64,000 nucleotides of DNA from contig CANNZV010002588.1 in assembly GCA_947561585.1 (NCBI GenBank), positions 1 to 64,000 on the forward strand. Reading direction: 5' to 3'. This DNA comes from Caprella mutica (Eukaryota; Arthropoda; Malacostraca; Amphipoda; Caprellidae). Positions 1-12,400 of this stretch are shown piece after piece. Position 1 is the first letter of the stretch. Every line of letters starts with the position of its first letter. Under the pieces are notes generated by a model. The model worked only from the letters and a program-made list of their open reading frames with translations. It searched no databases and was not told the DNA's origin. The translations under genes were made by a program, and so were the position numbers.

Positions 1-344
1 GAAGTAACTAATTCATCGAACCAAGCTAAAAAGGTCTATTTAGTTATGATTGAGAGTTCGAAAAAAAGAGAACGAGTGCGCGTGAAAATTCTAATTTCCA
101 ATTATAAATACAATGGCCACTGCCTTTTACAGTAGCTACATCTCCGCTGTTCGTTTTATACTAATTTAGCATTTATATTGAGAAATCGCGCACTGTCCTT
201 ATATATAAATGGAATAGTCTACGTTAGAACATTCAGGCTATGGGTTTGGAACATTAAGATTCAGGCTTGAAACAATCTTCTAGATGTGAGTTTTAGGTTA
301 AGATATACCAAGGTTCTAGAGTGCCCACAGAAGGTTCTTTTTAC

Positions 345-443
345 CTGTACTGAACCATGCCTGTCGGCGGGGGTGAGGGTGCCGGATGGCAAGAGTGACG
401 TGGGTTGTTTGTCTTGCCACGGTGAGGAGCCCTTGGTACCACC
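345..443 (-). CDS. CSNK1G: CSNK1G coding exon 11 (tail)
   Basis: Residues 445-477. Ends [10 protein letters not shown], matching the ADRHGGSVQ block of human CK1 gamma, just upstream of the membrane-anchoring tail. The acceptor is GCATCAG and the donor CAG|GTAAAAAG. At least one more exon must lie beyond position 1. Confidence 0.85.
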
Positions 444-3400
444 CTGATGCCAAAATTATTGTCAATTGCTACTACCTACAACTACCACCAACTCAACGAC
501 CAAAATGGAATAACAAGAATTCACAGCTTTCGAATTTACGGTGAATGTGAAAAACTATCTTGACATTTATATAGAACTTCTAATAAAAAAAAAAATCGAT
601 ATAGAGAACTTTTGAGCATGAAAATTATTTACACATTTTTCAATTGAATGAACGGATCAGAGGAGAATCATTTTTAAACACCCACAATATTCAGACATAG
701 CTGGGTATCATGCTCACAATATAATATCTGCCATGAATTTAGTCAAAGTGAATACCGATAAGTAAATCATATTGCATATGCACCAAACACACAAAAATGA
801 ACATATAGGAAATCATATAACCACAATATAATCACACTTAAGGCGCACCAAAAACTGTGCTTTACTATCAAAGCTTAAGGGCCGTACACACGTAGGATTT
901 TTTTTGCTAAGCTCCTCCTACTTTTTCCACGAGAATATAAGAAAAAACTATATAATTATTATTTATTTTAGTTGGTTGAAATAAATAAATACCAATCGAA
1001 ATAAATAATAATTATATCGTTTTTTCTTATATTCTCGTGGAAAAAGTAGGAGGAGCTTAGCAAAAAGTCTGGTGAAAAGACTTAGAAAAACCTACGTGTG
1101 TACGGCCCTTTAGACTGTATAACATTTATTTAATATTAGCCATTAATTTATTGCAAAATAGTGTCTAGTTAACATAAGACTTCTTTCAGTTCGCTACATA
1201 ACTGACACCAAGAAGTTGACTCAATAAATGGGTTTAGCTTACACTTACATTCCTTTTTAATTCACAATAGTTAGTGATAGATAAAGATAAAAATTGCAAT
1301 ATCCAAGAGCATCACAATACGAACATTTCAATGATTTAGTGATAGAGCTTTTTTGTTCGTTATCTCTTCTTGAATGTAACTAGCAATAATATAACTAGTG
1401 ATGTAACTAGTACATATTATTCGCAATACTATATACTATTTTCAAAGAGACTACCTCTCACAAACCTCCTCTCAAATGATGTTCTAGTCACACACAAAGT
1501 GATGTCAAGTTTCCTATCCATTCACTGTGTAAAATCACTGTGCACTGTGAAGCAACTAATGACTGTGACTATTGCGTGAACTATCCTGTATAGTGAATGA
1601 AGTTTATCTCAATCTTTTGAGTTTAGAGTCATAATTCAGAGTTTCAGTCTCCAAAGGAGTCAAGACTCAGACTCCGTCTCCAAAGGATTTTTTCTTTCTT
1701 CCCATTTCCCCAACATCATATGAATTCTTCCATTTTTCGTTTTTGGACAAATAGTTAATTTTTTTTCACTTTTTCACAAAATATGATGATATGGACTCTC
1801 CCATCTCTTCGAGTCACGAGGAGTCTCTTCCTCACATGCCTTTCTTTAGGGTAAGTTACGAATTACCGGACAGTTCCACATTTTCAATCATATAAGAAAA
1901 TTTAAAAAAATTATCATAATAACTTTCATTTTTATACTTTACTTATATGATTGAAAATGTGGAACTGTCTTATAATTCGTCACCTAGCCTATTTTACGGT
2001 GCCCGAAGGTAACCAGAAGATATACACGAATATTCCACAATAAATAATATACCCTGTCTCCATTCCAAAATAAATATATCGATAGAAATGGAATCAATAA
2101 ATGTTTAGTACCAAGCTTATAAAATTTTATAAAATTGACTAAAAATGAAAGACACAATAAAGGTGGCTTTGCTGCAGAAAATAATAAATTATTAGTAACT
2201 TGAGCCTAGCACAATAGAAGCAAAATACCTATCAAATCTACTAAAGGGGACTTAGTAGTAGTAACAATAGATGTGCTTGTTTATGCGACATCATCGAACA
2301 CTTTGAAATAAGAATAAGATCAATTAAAGTTAAATGAATACATACAAACTCACTAGTTATAGTAAGTGAAAGAAAAATCTAATAGATCTATTGATTTTGA
2401 AATTACTTTATATTAATTTCATTGCTATCCTGAAGAGTAAATCAATTCGTCACATACAAACGACACGATTGTGGCTATGCTGTAATTTGTGATAATACCT
2501 AACTATAGTCTATAGCAATAAATTAGAGAGAGATACAATTAATACTGCCGGTAAAGTCGCTACTATGGATATGGAGAGTACAATAGATGATCCATTGCAA
2601 TGCAATATATGTCGCAGAAAATGGAACAAAAGAATAACCCAAAAGTTCAAAGTCGAGTTTTACATCAAAGTTTGAACCAGATTCTTCTTCTCGAAACCAC
2701 TAGGAAGATGAATGGACGAGATGAAATCATCGACCCTTGCAATATATTTTTTCTTCCATCCAGTCTATCTCCAGTGAGAACTATCAGCAATAATAAAAAG
2801 TTCCATGCTCTATAATAATAGCTATAGTAAAACAGTGCAGCGAGAAAGTCAAATGAATCTAACTGTAAGAGTTCTAGACTCCTATTGAAGCGAACATGCT
2901 GGCGTTAAAAGTAACTAGCATAGCTATTGAGTATGTGGGGAAGACCCAACATAACCAACAAATGTGGCGTTGAGAAACATTTCTATTTCGCACATATCAC
3001 TACTGTATCAAAGCACTGATGCATTATTTGAATTAAGCTGTTTGCAACCATATATTTTTTTAAAGTAGCTGGTATAATTATATCATCAGTGAGTAGCTAC
3101 ACCATGTTGACATAGACTAGTGAGCAGTGCTGCATTCTAGATCAATTCGAGATTAAGTATTGTCAACAGAAATCATGTTTTGAATGATTATTTTTTTTTT
3201 AAATAGAGATTTGGTATTGTCATGTGAATTCATGTTTCGAAAAATAAAAATAAATCGAGAGATTTAGTATTGCCATCTGAATTCATGTTTCGAAAAATTG
3301 AAAGAAAAAATTCAAGAGATTTAGCATTGCCATCTGAATTCATGTTTTGAAGAATTCGAACAATAAAAAAAATAGAGATTTGTATTAGCAACTGAATTCA

Positions 3401-6400
3401 CGGTTGTGGCTATCAAAGGAAAGTTGCCAGGGATGATTTCAGTGCAATATGTGCTAGATATAAATATTGGATTAACTGCTCAAACAAGTGCTGGGAATGA
3501 AATAAGGTTGGGTAATAAGTCAAAACAAGGGGAAAACTTAAAAAACGGGGATATCTTGAGAATTGAGTATCAATGTAAGAATTCTTCACAACTTTGCAGG
3601 TTAATTGTGTGAATGGAGACAGGAAATATTGAACTGTAAATACTAATCTAATTAACTGACAATCATCACCTTAGTTTCACCAGATAATTGTGATTGAAGT
3701 AATTTAACAAAATTGGGAATTTTAGACTTTTTAGTCAATTGTGACATAGTTGTTTAACTCTGTAGGTGGTTCCAAAGGATGATCATCAATATCAGCACAC
3801 GTGGGTGTTCTAATATTAGCATGGAGAGAATATTCGTGAATCTCGAGGTTTCCTTTCTAATAGAGGACGCAATCGATGCAACAATGGGATCACATTTTTG
3901 ACTTTAAAGCAACTCATTACACTTAGGGGCTTGAGAGCCGTACACACGCAAAGTTTTTTAAGTCATTCCACCAGAATTTTCGCTGAGCTCCTCCTACTTT
4001 TTAAACAATATTTTTGTATCATTTAAGGAAAAACAATAAAATTGTATATATTTCAGTTGGTATCCATGATACTTGCAGGTATCATGGATACCAACTGAAA
4101 TAAATAACAATTTTATTGTTATTTTTCAAATGATACAAAAATATTTTGTAAATGATACAAAAATATTTTGTAAATGATACAAAAATATTTTGTAAATGAT
4201 ACAAAAATATTTTGTAAATGATACAAAAATATTTTGTAAATGATACAAAAATATTTTGTAAATGATACAAAAATATTTTGTAAATGATACAAAAATATTT
4301 TGTAAATGATACAAAAATATTTTGTAAATGATACAAAAATATTTTGTAAATGATACAAAAATATTTTGTAAATGATACAAAAATATTTTGTAAATGATAC
4401 AAAAAGTAGGAGGAGCTTAACAAAAAGATTGGTGGAAAGACTTAAAAAACCCTACGTGTGTACGGCCCTTAAGGTCCACTAACTATCTTTAGAGCTTGAA
4501 AGTGTTGGTGTGATCTCATTATCTAGTGGTTGAGGCTCTACCAACATTCCAAAACTCAAAACAGAATGCATGTGAAGACTGCAACCCTGTCAGAAACGAC
4601 TGGCGCTTCCTCTATAATCAGCATGTGTACTTCCACTGTGCAACTCAACCTCCTGATGAACTGACATTACTTTCATTATAGGTGTGACAGTGATTGTAAT
4701 AGTGATAGAGAAGAGTAATCTATGAATTAAATCTTAAAAAGATATTCAATTATACATTGCAAATTTCTTCTGATCTTATCATCAAATAGATTCAGAATCT
4801 TTAACACCAGTAGGGTAAGCTACGAATTATAGGCAAGTGTCGCATCTTCAGTCACATAAGAAAAAACTAACGAAGAAATATTATTTAATTTATAAATCTA
4901 TTTTTCTCACATGACCAAAGATGTGAAAGTGACCACTAATTGGTAAGTTACCCAGTCACTTCTCAGGAGGTTTTGTTTCACACTCTGACCAGAGTAGCGC
5001 CTTAGCGCTTCAGACAGTGAGTGGCGTAAAAAAAGTAACACATACGTGTCTGACATGAGGTGTCTTTGCAGGCACGCCTTCGTCAGTTTGCTGAGTGGGG
5101 GTCCAGGGGAGCAAATTACCCGCTTCAAACCCCCCCGCACCAGCTTCTCCACCACCCTTCGTATCTTCCTGGTGGGGGTTGACAGGGGTAGCTCGTGTGC
5201 CAGTAGTTTTGAGATTAGAATTGGCGCTTTTGATCCCAGTCAACTGAGTGAACAGGAGGAGAGAGTGAGAGAGAAGTACCTAATTATTAATCTGGGCAAT
5301 TACCCAACCTGGGGGGAGACGCGAGCTCAGACCTCATCTAAAACATTAAAAAGACACAACCACATTGAGTCAACTGGCAGGCAGCAACTGAAAGAAGTCG
5401 AGATTAGCGTTAGAAGGAATAGCTTCCGAGTGCCCTTTACGCGTTACCTTGGCGTTTGTTTGGGTAGTTGCAGCGTTCTGTCTGTCTCGACCAGGAGACA
5501 CTATCACTTCTGTGGCTGTTTGGGTCGAGCCAACCGGTGTAGACTGCAACATATTAGCAAGTAGAGAGATGAAAGTTTCATGCAGGTATAGGATAAAAGG
5601 CTATTTATTCTCTCATTAATGACAAAATTGTTCCAACAAAAATAACCTTTAAATGGGTAACTACAATAAGTCCAAATTAAATAACAGAATTGAATAGAGA
5701 TCATGAAATAGCTACAGTAGCTAAGTCAAATACATTCTGATACTAATCATTTTTAAAAAAATGATGTGTAATACCTACTTCAACATATAGCTAAATGATG
5801 TCTTTTAGATTTATAAACAAACCAAAAAGCTATATATTTTGGTTTGTTCATACTCCACAAGTGTAGATTATCGAAGAACATTTTTCACGGTTGTAGCTAC
5901 TCGAATTCTTAAGAAACTAGCATCTTTTAACAGTTTAAAAGTAAATATACTTGCTAGCTACAACCAAACTATCCAAACAATTGTATATACACACCAGTCT
6001 AAACCATCTCCAAGAGAGAAGTTCGTCACACCAAAAAAGCTACTACAGGTATTTCAATTAGTGATCCATGTTCATACACTCATAATTAGGCATGACATCT
6101 TTTAAACAAACTTGTATCATTAATGTACATCACCATTCGATAACTGAACAATCATGAACATTATTTACACACAAGAAAAGATCCTCTTTACACAGAGCAT
6201 AGACCACTAAAGCTTTACACTCTGCAAAGCAATGGCATCAAATTAGCTCTACCCAAACCTTGTCAGACTTTGTCTTTAGTCTGTCGGAGGGGGCGGCATT
6301 GCGCAACTGACGCATGTTATCCAACAGTCGAGAGGACTGAGCAAATGGTTAGGGAGATTTAAAGCTCTAGGGCAAGTGCTTAATTATCGGTCAGTTCAAC

Positions 6401-9400
6401 ATTTTCGGACACGTAAGAAACAAATATATAATAATCATTATTTAACTTTAATTTTAGTTGGTATCCATGATACCCCAATTTAACTAAAATTAAAGTTAAA
6501 TAATGATCATTATATATTGGTTTCTTACGTGTCCGAAAATGTTGAACTGACCGATAATTAAGAACTTGCCCTACCTCACTCGGAACAGTTATTGTAGTCT
6601 ATTCTTAGGCAAGTTTCGAATTTTCTGTCAGTTTCACATCTTCGGTCATATGAGAAAAAACAATTGTTACCTATAATAACAAATATAAAATTATCATCGA
6701 TTCATTTATATATTGTTTTTCCTTATAGCTATGACCGAAGATGTGAACCTGACTGATAATTCGTACCTTACCCTATTATTAATTAGTTGAAGAAACTTGA
6801 AAATCATGAAAGCATCAATTCGTTAAAATTATCCCACAACTAAATCAAAAATGCATTCTTTAACCACTTCTATATTCATTACTATTATATAACTTTTATA
6901 ATAGATGTTTAGATTTAAACCCCGAATTATTTTCATTCCTTCCAATTATTTAGATTCTAAGTTTTAATGGTGAATGCCTTAAGGGAAAATAATATAAGTT
7001 TACCATTTCAGAAATTGCTATCATTCCTGTTTTTTATCAAGAATTACCTACTTAGTCCCCACTTTAACACCACAAAACTGACCATAGTTTTTCCAGTCCA
7101 GTCGAACTCTGCGTCATTGCTGAAGCCCCTCCTCTCGAGCAGATCCGAAAACAGTTTCCGCAGGTAGTTGTAGTCTGGGGCCTCAAAGAAATCTAACCGT
7201 CGTACATAGTGGAGGTACGTAGAGAACTCCTCTGAAAAAACAAACACAAAATGTATAACAGATACAGAATGGGACTTTAAAAGAATAGAGGCACCCTAAC
7301 ATCAATGGAGAGAACAAAGATTATTATCAGGAGTTCAGGATAGCTACTCTTAGATCTCGTATAACAATATAAAGAGTTCACTAGTGTCTTTCCCCAATTC
7401 AGTAACATTACAAATTAAGTTGAAAGATATCAGACAGATCACTTACCTGGGTAATTCTCACACAGAACTTCCACAGGAGTGGCTCTTTTAGTGTCACCAA
7501 TTTTTTGATATCTGAGGGAAGAAGAAATGAGTGAGAGGTGAACATGGAGTGTTACAGCAGTACCTTAATAAACCATGCTGTGTATTAGCTAGTAAATACT
7601 GAACTATGCAATATCATGCTAACAAAGCATTTATCTACCAATTAGCTACATCCTTCACTCACAAATCTTAGATGGGAATTTTATCCTATTTGGCCTAGCT
7701 AAATTGATAACAAAGAATTTCTTAGTGGACACAGTGAGTCAGTGTCTCACCTACACTAGAGACTCAGTGTCTCACCTACACTAGAGACTCAGTGTCTCAC
7801 CTACACTAGAGACTCAGTGTCTCACCTACACTAGAGTCAGTGTCTCACCTATCTTTGAGTGTCTCTGCTTTGAGTCCCTGCCAAGGCAAGCTGCCTCTGA
7901 GGAAGTACATGAACATGTGCCCGAATGCCTCCAGATCATCACGTCTGCTCTGTTCACGCCCCATGTGTGTGTTGATGGACATGTAGCGCGCTGTACCGGT
8001 GAGACTCTTGTGCTCACGGTACGGAATGTGTTTGTTAGTGTTTGGGTCTATGTACTCTTTCGCCAGACCAAAATCTGAAAAAAAGGGAAGGTGGTTAGAC
8101 TAAATTGTATTTAGAGGAAGAAGATTAACCTAATATTTCCAAGAAGTAAATTAACGATACAGCTGAACATTCAGAACTTTTGCAAGACCTAAAACTCTGT
8201 ACTCAATAGTAACAAGTAGGCCTACTAACAAATTGCCTTCTACTGCTCTTTTTTCAGCAGGATGATAACGTAATATCAACAACAAGCTAGCTATTGGCAT
8301 AATACTAGGTTTAAAGGAATAATAAATGCTTTCAAAATTCAATATAACATTTAAACCCTATTCAATAGTTAAATGAGTTAATAATTAGATAACAATGGCA
8401 ATCACATCAATATCATCAAAGTGAGCATGGAATCAGTTGGTGTGGCAATGACACAGACACGCAGAGTTGGAAGCCATAGCAATAGGCATGTGTTTACTAA
8501 CCAGATACTCTACTGAACTAAATACCTACACTTTAGAACCTGAATATAGAACAACACGCCTTCACATTATAAATTGACAATATTAAAACATACCTAGTTA
8601 AACTATTACAGCTATAAAACAGAAAATAAAATGTATAAATAGTGTAAGTTACGAATTATTGGACGGTTCCACATTTATGCCCATATAAGAAAAAATAAAT
8701 ATACATTAATATCTCAACTCGGTTACTTTAATTGGTATCCATGATTCAGTATCTTGGCTACCAATTAAAATAACTAGCTAGTTGAGATGTCAAATTACAT
8801 TCATTTTCTTATAAGTTCGTAAATGTGGAACCGTCAGATAATTCGTAACTCAAAGTTAAGAGTAACAATATGCCTACATTTAAATAACATTATATTATAT
8901 TTAGTAGCTAAAAGCATTAAAAAGATACTCACCGATAACGTGGATAATTTTATCTTTCTTCGTGGAGCTTCTACCTATGAGAAAATTTTCTGGCTTCACA
9001 TCTCTGTATATTAATCTACGGGAGTGAACGTACTCTATTTTGTGGAGCTGTGGGAGAGAGAGAGAGGGGGGGGGGGGTTTAGATATATATGTTGGTGAGG
9101 AGTGGGGGTGTGACAATATGATTTGAAAATCATAGATCCCGAAAATATTATAGACGGAGAGAATTAAACAGTATCGAATCAGCTGTATATAGCAACCATT
9201 TATTTCGTCTGTAATGCTCATAAGGTCTATGATATTAAAAAAGCATATTGTAACAACCCTAGTGATGAGATGTAAACAGAGATTATTTGACCTTGTCACC
9301 AAGTGACCTCGCAGTGAAGGTCAGAGAATGACCTCTAACCTCACGACATGCGAGGTCAAAGGTCATGAGTTGCACAGTGACCTCTTAACTAAGTTCAAAT

Positions 9401-12400
9401 ATCAGAACTTCATCTTTAAAATTTAACATTAAAACTTGATGATTATAATCAATTGACATTAATTTATATGCTATTGAAGTTTGACTTCATTAACTATAAT
9501 AAATTCAGTGACTACATATTAATGGATAGAACATTAGCTAATTTATAAATCTCTCTTCCAATGCAGAATAACAGCTACACTATTCATGTAATCTGTAGCG
9601 AGTGACTAGAGAGTTAATGTCTATGCAGCTATGAACTAAATCAATGTATTGATTGCACTGGCGCTTGCAACTAACAAATAAAACAGTCTTTCCACCTGCT
9701 AATAATTCATTAATAGAAATTGCCATGGCTAAACAATGCACTATATTATTAAATAGCTATGTAGCAAAGACAGCTAGTGTTTGAAGGTAAATTTAGCAGG
9801 GTAAGTTACGAATTATTGGTCAGTTTCACATCATCAGTCATGTAAGAAAAACAATATAATAAATGAAGTAAAAATTTAGAAATTATGACATCGTTTTTTC
9901 CTTTATTACCGAAGATGTGTAACTGACCAATACTTCTTAACTTGTCCTAACTAAAGCAATATATTAAAGGTGAACAGTGATATATGAGCAAACCTATTAA
10001 AAACACTTAATAGATAACCTGTAAATTATTAGTAATTAATTAATGTATTATCAGTACGTACTAAATTAATAAAAAGTCATTAACATTGGATTTAATGCCA
10101 ACTTCAGAACCAAAGGTTATACTCTGACGTCACAAGAGAATCAATACAAGACTTAAAAGCGTTTGAAAATTATTCCCCAGAATCAATATTATCATTCACA
10201 CATACACAATCAATTACTCTATCCCCATTCATTCAATTATCATTCATCAGTTACTAGCCATTCTAATTAAATATTCATTACTTCTGTATTATCAAATACA
10301 TATAACCTATGTACTTCTCAGAACTCAGACGCGTCAAATCAATAGCCTAGGCTTGTACTTTCGACTCACAGAAAACATCAAGAAACATTTAGTTACAGAA
10401 CTAAAGCACTATGATTACAATGTAGAGAACACAAACAAAACATTGTCACTGAAGAAATAGACAATGCGATGTGTTCCAAACAATTGTGACTTCTAGACCA
10501 CCAAGACAATGACTTGCAGTTTTCATTCATACATTCACACAATAGATAAGAGGGGGGGGGGGGAGAGAAGTGGCTACGTTTTACATTTCAACTCATGTAT
10601 CATGGATACAGTTAATAACCACAACTATATTAAGATCGTAGAGTAAAAGTGATGAAAACGTCAGGTGCATTAAGCTTATTTCAATATTTTCATTTATACA
10701 AGATTGCGAGAAGAAACTTTTAACCGATCTATAGTAAATCGCAACAAATTATTAGAGTAACCATGTGACAATATACAATTTTTGAACACTGCACCCATTC
10801 ACTAACACTAGTACTATCGCCTCTGAATATCACTCACCAATTGTATAGCTATTAGTAGTACTGTTTTTAGTGTAAATCTGCGGCCACACATATCAAAGAG
10901 GTCCTCGAGGCTGGGCCCCAGCAGCTCCATGACCAGGGCATTGTATTTACCGCACACTCCAAAGTAGTAGAGGCGAGGTATGCCCTCAGCTGAAAAAAGA
11001 AAGGGAATGGTAGTGGTACATAATATATATAATAAGGGAAAAAGGATAGGGAGAGTTAAGATTTATCGGTATTATAACAAAAAACAATATAGCTGATTAT
11101 AATTTCATTTTAATTGGTACCCATGATACCAGCATCAGCATCCATGCTACAGAGCATGGATAAATAGAAAATAATTATTATTATATGTTTTTTTCTATAA
11201 TGACTAAGGAAGTGAAAATGACCGATAATTCGTAACTCACCTTATCTATAAATTGTTAAGGTAATACAAAAAAGGTTATATTTATGGTACATAAGTAAAA
11301 AAAAGATAATTAATAGTACATAAAGAGAAGGAAGTGGTAAATGCATCACTAATTACATGGGGAAATATAGCCTACTATAATAACCATACGTATGGAGTAG
11401 AAGGTTATACTAAAATACTTTAATTGGAAATTTTCCAATTTCATTACAAATGGGAAGATGAAATATAAATCTAAGAACTTGATCAAATTTAAATTGTGAA
11501 TTACCATCAAAATTAAAGTATTATTTTAACCTGATGCAAAACTGTTCATAAAAAATATTAAATCGTCTGCTTTTGAGGAATAACATGAAAAGATTAACCA
11601 GACATACTTATTCTATAGACAATAAATACGCGTATATGATGTAACACAATCTGTACACTAATTATAGGCACCAAAATGAAGAAATAGAGAGAAGAGACCC
11701 CATGCGGTGTGAAGTACTAGCCCACTGAGACCTACGCTGGTGGTACATATTGAACACATTGCCGTCACGCCTTAAAAAACAGTGAAATGTAATATCCTCT
11801 GAAAAGCTTATAGTCAATATTATATGTGTTGTTAGTGTTCGAATGAAAGAGTTATGGAAGTCTAACAATGAAACATACCAATCATAAATGGTTATATTAC
11901 CCCTTCTAAATTTATCAATGATATCGATACTTTTATTGCGTAATATATCTACAGCTGAAATAGTTATAGTTATATGAATAGCTCTATAGCTATATCAGCT
12001 GGTAGAGATACCTAGTGAAGAATCATAAGTAAAATGCACATTAGGTATATAATAAATAGGGTTGTGACAATATGCTTTTAATATCATAGATTCCGAAAGT
12101 ATTATAGACCGAAATAATTTAAAAAAATATTGAATCTTTCTAAACCAACGGTATACACTATTCGATACCATTTTCATTTCGTATCGTCAGTGATATTCAG
12201 ATCTATGATTTTGAAAGCATATTGTCACAACCCTACTATTAATCATTACGCAACTAGGTAAATTGAAGGTAAATGTACTTAAGGAAGTAAAAAGAAGAAC
12301 CAAAGAGATGAGCAACATATGCGCCCCATCTGTTGATATACAATAAACTATATTTATATCACTAAAAGATATAAATCACTTAGCCAAATAAAGTAACTAA

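Noticed and set aside
4082..4423. Minus-strand open frames rich in [10 protein letters not shown]
   Set aside because: Product of the 22-bp satellite inside a MITE.
5046..5564. 172-codon plus-strand open frame
   Set aside because: Antisense shadow of CSNK1G exons 9 and 10. The minus strand has phase-matched splice sites and family similarity.
8901..9302. Minus-strand frame extending 5' of exon 5
   Set aside because: Only 8933-9047 is CSNK1G exon. The rest is intron, including a family B MITE and the pyrimidine tract.
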